Part shown: positions 1 to 6,309 of the stretch, in pieces
Layout of the letters: each line of letters begins with the position of its first letter
Position numbering within the stretch: position 1 is the stretch's first letter
Origin: Bacteroidales bacterium
GTDB lineage: Bacteria > Bacteroidota > Bacteroidia > Bacteroidales > VadinHA17
DNA length: 8,752 nucleotides
Assembly: GCA_012514255.1 (NCBI GenBank)
Contig: JAAZAP010000339.1
Coordinates: 1 to 8,752, forward strand
Direction: 5' to 3'
The notes under the pieces: generated by a model
Databases searched by the model: none
Seen by the model: the letters and a program-made list of their open reading frames with translations, nothing else
What the model was told of the DNA's origin: nothing
Made by a program: the position numbers and the translations under genes

Positions 1-42
1 CAAATAACCGGCAGTTATTAACATTAGTTATACGGAATTATC

Positions 43-1092
43 TCAAAAATGATACGCAAATTCGAGAATACTTTTTTCGAAACTTATGGTCTCCGCCGGG
101 ATGAGCAGCGGGAAAGGGTCTGGCACCCCGTTATTGAATGTGTTTCTGCCTGTGAACCTGCGGGCTTCATCCCATAATCCTGACTCAATGAAACTTCTGA
201 TGATGAATGCGCCACCCTCGACGAAGAGCGACTGTATGCCCAGATCATAAAGTATTTTCAGTATCTCTTCAATGAAACCATCGCCGTCTGAAAGCATATA
301 TGTCCTTGCACCCGGGAAGGCAGCCCTGTCATTGCATGTAAGGAGAATCGTTTCTGCTGATCCGTCAAAGACAGCTGAACGAGGATCCATGTTTGCGCTC
401 CGGCTGACGATGATCCTTACGGGATTTTTACCGTTCCACAATCTGACGGTAAGGGCAGGGTTATCAGCCCGCACAGTGCCTCCTCCGGCAAGGATTGCAT
501 CTTCCGCCGCGCGCCAGCGATGTACGAGCAGCCGCTCTGCCCTGCCTGTTATCCAGTTTGGTTCAGCCGGATCACCGGGTTTTCTTTGCAGATCAATGAA
601 ACCGTCGGCGCTGCGGGCCCATTTGAGTATCACATATGGCCTCTTCCTTTCATGCCAGGTAAAGAAGCGCCTGTTGATACGGCGACACTCCTGCTCCGCC
701 ACGCCTGTGATCACCTCCACTCCCGCCTGCCGCAGTTGCTCAGCGCCCCTGCCTGCCACCTGGGGGTTGGTGTCGGCTGTCCCGATAACCACCCTGCGTA
801 TGCCGCTGCTGATTATCAGTTCAGTGCACGGAGGTGTCCGTCCGTGGTGCGAACAGGGCTCCAGGCTGACGTACATGGTTGATTCCGGGAGAAGGCTACG
901 ATCCTTTACCGCGTTGATGGCATGAACCTCGGCATGGGGCGTGCCGGCTCCCTGGTGGTACCCTTCACCCATGATAACGCCATCATGCACCACCACGGCA
1001 CCCACCATGGGATTGGGCGATGTGCATCCCTCAGCCATTCGGGCAAGGTGAATTGCGCGTCTCATCCAGGCCAGGTGGTCAGGTGTGGTCAT
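43..1092 (-). CDS. ribD: Bifunctional riboflavin biosynthesis deaminase/reductase RibD
   Basis: RibD carries out two successive cytosolic steps of riboflavin synthesis. It deaminates the pyrimidine ring of diaminohydroxyphosphoribosylaminopyrimidine, then reduces the ribose with NADPH. The 349-residue length fits the two-domain family. The N-terminal deaminase has the T-x-PNP-x-VGAV segment at residues 24-34 and the zinc site HAE (H53, E55) with C80 and C89 in a PC-x(6)-PPC motif. The reductase domain runs from about residue 150 (RPYVILKWA, SADGF) to the end, with an AGGGTVRADNP segment at 202-212 and VEGG at 291-294. The ATG at 1092 suits the family's short N-terminus; an upstream ATG at 1099 is out of frame. 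No Shine-Dalgarno is visible. The gene is divergent from prmC with 25 bp between starts, so its promoter must overlap or lie inside prmC. No other riboflavin gene is visible. Identification is secure from the motifs. Confidence 0.96.
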   Translation of the reverse strand: MTTPDHLAWMRRAIHLARMAEGCTSPNPMVGAVVVHDGVIMGEGYHQGAGTPHAEVHAINAVKDRSLLPESTMYVSLEPCSHHGRTPPCTELIISSGIRRVVIGTADTNPQVAGRGAEQLRQAGVEVITGVAEQECRRINRRFFTWHERKRPYVILKWARSADGFIDLQRKPGDPAEPNWITGRAERLLVHRWRAAEDAILAGGGTVRADNPALTVRLWNGKNPVRIIVSRSANMDPRSAVFDGSAETILLTCNDRAAFPGARTYMLSDGDGFIEEILKILYDLGIQSLFVEGGAFIIRSFIESGLWDEARRFTGRNTFNNGVPDPFPLLIPAETISFEKSILEFAYHF

Positions 1093-1105
1093 GGGTACAT
1101 TTTTC

Positions 1106-1113
1106 TATCTTTG
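1106..1113 (+). promoter_or_regulatory. Bacteroidota-type -7 box (TAnnTTTG) for prmC-recX
   Basis: TATCTTTG matches the TAnnTTTG -7 element read by the housekeeping sigma factor of Bacteroidota. It lies in the 25-bp gap between the divergent ribD and prmC starts, and its last base is only 4 nt before the prmC ATG at 1118. Transcription would begin at or within a few bases of the start codon, so the mRNA would be nearly leaderless unless translation starts at the in-frame ATG at 1169. I see no clear TTTG -33 partner upstream; that region lies inside ribD. Confidence 0.5.
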
Positions 1114-1117
1114 AATC

Positions 1118-1984
1118 ATGGCCGAAAAGTTACAAACAATAAGCGAAATAAGCAGGCATATCCTCAGAATGCTCAGGGAGAGCCAGCCTGCGGAGGAGGC
1201 GGGGGCTCTTGCCACAGCCATCATCATGGAATATACCGGGATGGGCAGGGCGGCACAGCTTGCTTTCGGCGACAGGGTGGCTGGGGACACCGCTGCGGAG
1301 AGGATCATTGAAGCCGCTGTCCGGGCCGCGGCAGGAGAGCCGCTGCAGTATATCTTCGGCTACCCGGAGTTCTGCGGTCACCGCATAGAGGTGGGCCCGG
1401 GCGTACTCATCCCCAGGCCGGAGACCGAGGAGATGACCCTGATGATCATCAGAGGGCACGGCGGCTTCAGGGGCACCATCACCGACCTGTGCACCGGCAC
1501 AGGATGCATAGCCATAGCCCTTGCGCTGGCCTTCCCCGGCGCTTCGGTCACCGCCACTGACCTCTCCGCCGCGGCACTGGAGATGGCACAACGCAATATT
1601 ACCCGCACGGGAGCCGCGGTAAGGCTGATGAAAGATGACCTGCTCAGTGACAGCCACCATGATCTGCCTGCCAGCAACCTGATTGTCAGCAACCCGCCAT
1701 ATGTGACCATGAGCGAAAAGAGAGCCATGCAGCGCAATGTACTTGACCATGAGCCTCATGATGCGCTCTTCGTGCCGGATGATGATCCGCTGCTGTACTA
1801 CCGCGCTGTTGCCGGGGTTGCGGAACATCACCTGCTGCCAGGCGGTACACTCTGGCTGGAGGTGAATGAGGGCCTGGCTCATGAGACGGCGGCACTGTAC
1901 CCTCAGCCCAACTACAGCCGGGTAAGTATCTTAAGGGATATCAGGGGAAAGGAAAGATTCATCAAAGCAGAAAAAAATGGCTGA
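1118..1984 (+). CDS. prmC: Release factor glutamine N5-methyltransferase PrmC
   Basis: PrmC (HemK) uses S-adenosylmethionine to methylate the glutamine of the GGQ motif in release factors RF1 and RF2, which speeds peptide release. The 288 residues show the full family layout. A helical substrate-binding N-terminal domain ends at GEPLQYIFG (73-81). Next come GVLIPRPETE (95-104), the SAM-binding DLCTGTGC (123-130) with acidic D148 at the end of strand two, and the catalytic NPPY (192-195) that holds the target glutamine. The ATG at 1118 is preferred because it keeps the whole N-terminal helix; an in-frame ATG at 1169 would remove 17 residues. There is no Shine-Dalgarno, and a -7 promoter box ends 4 nt upstream. 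The end overlaps recX by 8 bp, so the two are one operon. One substrate, RF2, is encoded at the right edge of this window. Confidence 0.96.
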   Translation: MAEKLQTISEISRHILRMLRESQPAEEAGALATAIIMEYTGMGRAAQLAFGDRVAGDTAAERIIEAAVRAAAGEPLQYIFGYPEFCGHRIEVGPGVLIPRPETEEMTLMIIRGHGGFRGTITDLCTGTGCIAIALALAFPGASVTATDLSAAALEMAQRNITRTGAAVRLMKDDLLSDSHHDLPASNLIVSNPPYVTMSEKRAMQRNVLDHEPHDALFVPDDDPLLYYRAVAGVAEHHLLPGGTLWLEVNEGLAHETAALYPQPNYSRVSILRDIRGKERFIKAEKNG

Positions 1985-2468
1985 AAAAAAAGAAAGGGAT
2001 GAACTCCTGCAGAGAGCCATGAAGGCCTGCTCGGGGAGAGAGTATTGCATCAGTGACATCACCGCGCTGCTGGAGCGGTGGGGAACGCCTGATGAGGAGA
2101 CACGTCAATGGATTATTGACAGGCTGGTGAAGGAAAAGTTCATCGACGAGCACCGCTACAGCAGGGCCTTCGTGCTGGATCACTTCAGGCACAGCCACTG
2201 GGGACGGGTCAAGATAAGCATGGCCCTGAAACAGAAGAGGGTTGATGCGGCAGCCATCGCCTCAGGACTGGAAGCCATCAGCGAAGAGGAATACCTGGAT
2301 AAGCTGAACAGGATCATCACCGATCAGCGAAGGAAGATCAAGGCAAGGAACCGGCTTGACCTGAAGGGGAAGCTGCTCAGGCATGCCCTCGCCAGGGGTT
2401 TCGAAAGCAACCTTGTTTATGATGCAATAAACCGGATCATCAACAATCAGGCATCACATTCCACGTGA
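1977..2468 (+). CDS. recX: Regulatory protein RecX
   Basis: RecX binds RecA filaments and limits their growth and activity. The 163-residue protein is built mostly of helices and carries the family hallmark FIDEHRYSRAFV (55-66) followed by W75-G76 and an MALKQKRVD segment (82-90). The C-terminal part has the typical ARGFE...VYDAI pattern (139-151). The ATG at 1977 lies inside the last codons of prmC (8-bp overlap), implying shared transcription and probably coupled translation. A run of seven A's leads into the ATG and a run of eight A's begins at 1984, the last base of the prmC stop. No recA is in the window, so control of RecA is inferred from the family. The gene runs head-on into the operon ending at 2534. 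In Bacteroides, as I recall, pyrE often follows recX; it does not here. Confidence 0.92.
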   Translation: MAEKKERDELLQRAMKACSGREYCISDITALLERWGTPDEETRQWIIDRLVKEKFIDEHRYSRAFVLDHFRHSHWGRVKISMALKQKRVDAAAIASGLEAISEEEYLDKLNRIITDQRRKIKARNRLDLKGKLLRHALARGFESNLVYDAINRIINNQASHST

Positions 2469-2533
2469 AAACGCGATGCCGGGGAGCAAACTATAATTCA
2501 GGCAACGAAGTGTAAGCTCCCACAGCGTCCAAA
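2469..2533. other. Convergent intergenic spacer with weak inverted repeat
   Basis: This 65-bp spacer separates the ends of recX (+) and the DUF2752 gene (-). It holds a perfect 6-bp inverted repeat, GGGAGC at 2482-2487 and GCTCCC at 2516-2521, with a 28-nt loop. Neither strand has a T-run directly after the stem, so it is not a classical intrinsic terminator. It may still act as a two-way transcript end between converging operons. That role is inferred from position only. Confidence 0.3.
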
Positions 2534-2983
2534 TCAGAAAAGGCTCTGCCAGGTCATCCCCAGCAGAGGCCAGAAGGCGGTGAGGACCATCACGGATGAT
2601 ACCACGGCATCAGTGACGGTGATCGCCCTGAGGTTCTTTGTGGTCCTGAATGCCACGACTGCCAGGGAGATACGCATAAGAAGCTGTAGGGCAAAGAAGA
2701 GAAAGAGACGCAATGAATGATTGTTCCATTCCATCGCCTCAGCCAGCCGGCCCCGGACAATAAGTGAAAAGGCATGTGACATCCCGCATGAGGGACATGG
2801 CTCGCCTGTAAGCTTCTCATGAATGCAGGGAACAGGATACTTCTCCTCATCTGGAGAATAGAGAAGGGAGTAACCCATTATTGACAGGATCACTCCGGCA
2901 AGGATAATATTAAGAAGAAAATAGGGCTTGCCGGAAGGACCCGGTCCGAAACGGGACCTGCCGGTAGTGTCTTGCGCTACCAC
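2534..2983 (-). CDS. DUF2752 family membrane protein
   Basis: This is a small integral membrane protein of unknown function, 149 residues long. It shows the DUF2752 signature CPSCGMSHAF at 63-72 (family pattern C-P-x-C-G-x-[ST]), with a further cysteine at 53. Three hydrophobic segments lie at about 22-42, 91-112 and 123-143, so the cysteine motif sits in the loop after the first segment. The paired cysteines could bind metal or form a disulfide, but no function is established that I know of. The start chosen is GTG at 2983, which overlaps the upstream DUF4190 stop by 7 bp; the next methionine (residue 36) would cut into the first membrane segment. It is the last gene of the minus-strand cluster. 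DUF2752 and DUF4190 proteins occur together in Bacteroidota, which supports the assignment. Confidence 0.8.
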   Translation of the reverse strand: MVAQDTTGRSRFGPGPSGKPYFLLNIILAGVILSIMGYSLLYSPDEEKYPVPCIHEKLTGEPCPSCGMSHAFSLIVRGRLAEAMEWNNHSLRLFLFFALQLLMRISLAVVAFRTTKNLRAITVTDAVVSSVMVLTAFWPLLGMTWQSLF

Positions 2984-3474
2984 TGCCCCTGTGTGGTATC
3001 CTGCTCTGCCTCGCCCTTCAGCGTATCAGTGGTCCCTTCCAGCTCCTCAAGCCTGTCCTGGAGATCATCCTTCTTGGCAGAGGCTTTGATCTCAACAGTC
3101 TCATCATCATTGTTGATCCTGATGGTCACTTCTTTGTCACCAAATTCCTCTTCAAGGTCTTCCGTCACGTCCCTGATAACCTCCTCAATGTTTTTTCCCC
3201 AATCGTCTGATTTGCTAGCGATCTTTCCAAGCACAAAGGTCTGGGACACTGAGATCATGAGAGCGATGATAGCCACAACAAGGCCTCCGACAAGCATGCC
3301 CTGATTGCTGTGAGGCCTTGAAAGACCCACTATGGCAAGGACTATGGCTATCACGGCGGGGATTATTGCTACCAGGCCGATGCAGGGCACAACTGCAAGG
3401 AGGAATGCAATGATGCCTGTCACCAGAGCCCCGATGCCCACACCTGGCTGTTTGTTGGTTGTTTCTTCTTCCAT
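2977..3474 (-). CDS. DUF4190-like membrane protein with acidic C-terminal tail
   Basis: This is a 165-residue membrane protein of unknown function. The N-terminal half resembles DUF4190: a short polar start, then a glycine/alanine/valine/isoleucine-rich hydrophobic hairpin (about 14-29 and 35-51), a polar turn with RPHSNQG (53-59), and another hydrophobic helix (60-82). The second half (83-165) is soluble and strongly charged. It includes a stretch rich in E and D (97-128) and a possible short helical or coiled segment (136-158). No enzyme motif is visible. The tail is longer than a bare DUF4190 domain and may be a separate binding region; that is a guess. It starts at ATG 3474, 19 bp after the lipoprotein stop, without a Shine-Dalgarno. 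It overlaps the DUF2752 gene by 7 bp at its end. Confidence 0.75.
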   Translation of the reverse strand: MEEETTNKQPGVGIGALVTGIIAFLLAVVPCIGLVAIIPAVIAIVLAIVGLSRPHSNQGMLVGGLVVAIIALMISVSQTFVLGKIASKSDDWGKNIEEVIRDVTEDLEEEFGDKEVTIRINNDDETVEIKASAKKDDLQDRLEELEGTTDTLKGEAEQDTTQGQW

Positions 3475-3493
3475 TGGTTCGACTATTAATTAT

Positions 3494-4150
3494 TTATTTA
3501 GTTCCTGCCAGGATATATTCCGTATCCTGTTCTAAAGACGTGACAGGAACTTCAATGATGCGTCCCTTTTCGCTTTTATTTTCAAAAAATATGAAGGTAG
3601 GCACTCTTTCAATATCCATCCCGGAGTAGTCTTCCAGGGGTGCTATCTTGTTAATATCAACACCGATGAACCTGATCTTCTCCCTGGGGAAGCCCCACAG
3701 GTCAATGATCTTCATGAACCGTGGCACCTCCCTCCTGCTGTCGGGACACCAGGTACCAAGGACAATGGTAATAGTCAGATCATCAATCTTCTGTTTCATC
3801 AGTCCGGCCATGGATTCCTGGTCCGGCTGGTACTCTCTGTATCCTTTCACGTACCAGTCAGCGTGCGGCGGATAGTTTAAAAGCACAGGGTTTATTTCGC
3901 CGAGCAGCCAGGTTGTTGCATCCCGGAAATCCCACACATGGGCGGCCGCTTCATCAGCATCTTCAGGTTTGCCTGCCAGAGCAGCATTGCCGAAGGGAGC
4001 GGCCTCAGGAATGGCTTCGTCAGGTGAAGCCTCATCAGTGACCTCCTGTGGCACGGGATCCGGAGGAACAGTCCTGGTCTTCAGGACTCTGCCGCATCCG
4101 GCCGCCAGGGTAATGGCGGCAATGAGTATGATGGTCCGGGTAATTCTCAT
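3494..4150 (-). CDS. Thioredoxin-fold lipoprotein with one-cysteine WCPDS active site
   Basis: This 218-residue protein is predicted to be exported and lipid-anchored. Residues 1-18 form a signal peptide ending in LAAG, with the lipidation cysteine at C19 (position -3 is Ala, not the more usual Leu). A low-complexity linker rich in P, E, D and A follows (28-70). A thioredoxin-like domain spans about 120-215: a beta strand (TITIVLG), the active-site region WCPDS (134-138), the following helix (REVPRFMKI), and the cis-proline motif RVPTF with P184. Only C135 is present; the second cysteine of the usual CxxC is replaced by S138. I recall related Bacteroidota proteins with the same GTWC-x-DS pattern, so this is probably a family trait. 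It could be a monothiol reductase, a peroxidase-like protein or a non-redox binding protein. Its ATG overlaps the mutB stop (ATGA), with GGAG 5 nt upstream, so its translation is probably coupled to mutB. Confidence 0.8.
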   Translation of the reverse strand: MRITRTIILIAAITLAAGCGRVLKTRTVPPDPVPQEVTDEASPDEAIPEAAPFGNAALAGKPEDADEAAAHVWDFRDATTWLLGEINPVLLNYPPHADWYVKGYREYQPDQESMAGLMKQKIDDLTITIVLGTWCPDSRREVPRFMKIIDLWGFPREKIRFIGVDINKIAPLEDYSGMDIERVPTFIFFENKSEKGRIIEVPVTSLEQDTEYILAGTK

Positions 4151-6303
4151 ACTGTCTCCAACAGCAAAGATAATATCTGTTTTGCTGTTTTCGACACTGA
4201 TGTTCCGGGACCGAAGATGGCAGCCACGCCTGCATCATAGAGAAACTGGTAATCCTGCGGGGGAATCACTCCTCCGGCTATGACCAGGATATCTTCCCGG
4301 CCCAGCTTCTTCAGCTCATTCATCACCTGTGGGATCAGGGTTTTGTGTCCTGCTGCCAGGCTTGACACGCCCAGCAGGTGGACATCGTTCTCCACTGCCT
4401 GCCTGGCAGCCTCCGCGGGTGTCTGGAACAGTGGGCCTATATCAACGTCGAAGCCTATATCGGCATATCCTGTGGAGATGACCTTGGCGCCGCGGTCATG
4501 TCCGTCCTGCCCCATCTTGGCAATCATGATACGGGGTTGTCGTCCTGCCCTCGAGGCGAACTCGGCAGCCATTGCCTTTGCCTCCTCAAAATCGGAATCT
4601 GACTTGTACTCTGACGAGTAAACTCCTGAAATTGTTCTTATCACTGCTTTATACCTTCCTGCTACTTTTTCACATGCGTATGATATCTCTCCGAGGGTTG
4701 CCCTTTTGGCGGCGGCTTCTACCGCCAGCTCCAGCAGGTTACCCTCACCTGTCTCTGCCGCCCGGGTCAGAGCTTCCAGCGCCTTACGGCACTCCTCCTC
4801 GTTACGGCTTGCCTTCAGCTGCGCCAGTCTCTTCAGCTGGGCTTCACGCACAGCCGTATTATCCACCTCCAGGGTCTCGAGGGGATCTTCCTTCTCAAGC
4901 CTGTACTTGTTGAGGCCAACTATTGTCTGTGCTCCCGAATCTATCCTTGCCTGTGCCCTGGCAGCGGCCTCCTCAATCCTCATTTTCGGTATGCCTGACT
5001 CAATAGCTTTTGCCATGCCGCCCAGGCTCTCGACCTCCTCTATCAGCTCCAATGCCCTGTGGGCTATCTCATGGGTCAGGGTCTCAACATAATATGAGCC
5101 TGCCCAGGGATCAACCGATTTGCATATATTGGTCTCTTCCTGCAAGAATATCTGTGTGTTGCGGGCTATGCGTGCCGAGAAGTCGGTAGGCAGGGCGATA
5201 GCCTCGTCCAGTGCGTTGGTGTGCAGACTCTGGGTGTGACCCAGCGCTGCGGCCATGGCCTCAATGCAGGTGCGTCCGACATTATTGAACGGATCCTGCT
5301 CGGTGAGGCTCCATCCGGAGGTCTGGGTGTGGGTACGGAGGGCAAGCGACTTCGGGTTCTTCGGGTTGAACTGGCTGACAATCTTTGCCCATAGCATCCT
5401 GGCGGCCCTCATCTTGGCTATCTCCATGAAGAAGTTCATGCCGGTGGCCCAGAAGAATGAGAGCCGCGGCGCGAAGTCGTCTATGTTCATGCCTGCATTC
5501 ACCCCCGTGCGGAGGTACTCCAATCCGTCTGCCAGGGTGTATGCCAGCTCAATGTCAGCCGTTGCTCCGGCCTCCTGCATGTGATAACCTGAGATGGAGA
5601 TGCTGTTGAACTTTGGCATCTTCTCCGATGTATACCTGAAGATGTCGGCAATGATCCGTATAGAGAAAGCAGGTGGATAGATATAGGTATTGCGCACCAT
5701 GAACTCCTTCAGGATATCATTCTGGATGGTGCCCTGCAGCTCGCTCAGCTTCGCTCCCTGTTCCAGCCCGGCAACGATATAGAATGCCATCACCGGCAAC
5801 ACCGCTCCGTTCATTGTCATGGAGACAGACATCTCCTTTAGGGGTATCTGGTCAAACAGTATCTTCATGTCAAGCACTGAGTCCACAGCCACGCCGGCCT
5901 TGCCTACGTCGCCCACCACGCGCTCATGGTCAGAGTCGTAGCCCCGGTGTGTTGCCAGGTCAAAGGCCACGGAAAGGCCCTTTTGTCCTGCTGCCAGGTT
6001 CCTCCGGTAAAAGGCGTTGGACTCTTCGGCTGTGGAGAAGCCGGCATATTGTCTTATGGTCCATGGCCTCATGGCATACATCGCCGAATAGGGACCCCTG
6101 AGATAGGGAGGTATGCCTGCAGCATAACTGAGATGCTCCATCTCCTTCAGGTCTTCCGCGGAGTAAACGCTCTTGAGGCGTATACGTTCGGGGGTCTCCC
6201 ACTGCGGGCTTACAGCGTTCTCCTTCTCCCATTCCTGCATGTTTCTTGAAGGCACCTTTACCTTCAGCGGGTTTGTCTGTGTAAATTTCGGTCTTTTGCT
6301 CAT
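4147..6303 (-). CDS. mutB: Methylmalonyl-CoA mutase large (catalytic) subunit
   Basis: This is the catalytic subunit of the adenosylcobalamin-dependent mutase that interconverts (R)-methylmalonyl-CoA and succinyl-CoA in the cytosol. The 718-residue length fits the family. The N-terminal TIM barrel contains [10 protein letters not shown] (79-88); its Y86 aligns with Tyr89 of the Propionibacterium enzyme, which favours methylmalonyl-CoA over isobutyryl-CoA mutase. R204 and H241 align with Arg207 and His244 of that enzyme. The C-terminal B12 domain (about 590-718) has the DGHDRG motif (600-605), where H602 is the cobalt ligand, followed by [14 protein letters not shown] and GPGT. The gene starts at ATG 6303, 6 nt after the mutA stop, with GGGAG lying directly against the start codon. 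Its stop overlaps the next gene by 4 bp. All key residues are present, so an active enzyme is expected. The direction of flux, towards propionate or from it, cannot be read from the sequence. Confidence 0.97.
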   Translation of the reverse strand: MSKRPKFTQTNPLKVKVPSRNMQEWEKENAVSPQWETPERIRLKSVYSAEDLKEMEHLSYAAGIPPYLRGPYSAMYAMRPWTIRQYAGFSTAEESNAFYRRNLAAGQKGLSVAFDLATHRGYDSDHERVVGDVGKAGVAVDSVLDMKILFDQIPLKEMSVSMTMNGAVLPVMAFYIVAGLEQGAKLSELQGTIQNDILKEFMVRNTYIYPPAFSIRIIADIFRYTSEKMPKFNSISISGYHMQEAGATADIELAYTLADGLEYLRTGVNAGMNIDDFAPRLSFFWATGMNFFMEIAKMRAARMLWAKIVSQFNPKNPKSLALRTHTQTSGWSLTEQDPFNNVGRTCIEAMAAALGHTQSLHTNALDEAIALPTDFSARIARNTQIFLQEETNICKSVDPWAGSYYVETLTHEIAHRALELIEEVESLGGMAKAIESGIPKMRIEEAAARAQARIDSGAQTIVGLNKYRLEKEDPLETLEVDNTAVREAQLKRLAQLKASRNEEECRKALEALTRAAETGEGNLLELAVEAAAKRATLGEISYACEKVAGRYKAVIRTISGVYSSEYKSDSDFEEAKAMAAEFASRAGRQPRIMIAKMGQDGHDRGAKVISTGYADIGFDVDIGPLFQTPAEAARQAVENDVHLLGVSSLAAGHKTLIPQVMNELKKLGREDILVIAGGVIPPQDYQFLYDAGVAAIFGPGTSVSKTAKQILSLLLETV

Positions 6304-6309
6304 CTCCCG

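Noticed and set aside
3..19. AATAAC/GTTATT inverted repeat with a 5-nt loop downstream of ribD
   Set aside because: The stem is six mostly A/T base pairs with no T-run on the ribD strand; too weak to call a terminator, and the flank is cut by the window edge.
272..925. 217-codon open frame on the + strand inside ribD
   Set aside because: It lies entirely antisense to a well-supported ribD, has no recognisable motif, and its serine/arginine/leucine-rich composition is typical of a shadow frame.
1130..1882. 250-codon open frame antisense to prmC
   Set aside because: It covers the PrmC motifs on the opposite strand and shows no domain of its own; prmC is certain, so this is a shadow.
4280..5584. 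Several 70-130 codon open frames on the + strand across mutB
   Set aside because: All are antisense to the catalytic subunit, with no motifs and no plausible start signals; they arise from its codon pattern.
5935..5970. FDLATH in MutB where the Propionibacterium enzyme has FDLPTH
   Set aside because: The alanine form is, from memory, also present in E. coli Sbm and other mutases, so it is not a notable active-site change.
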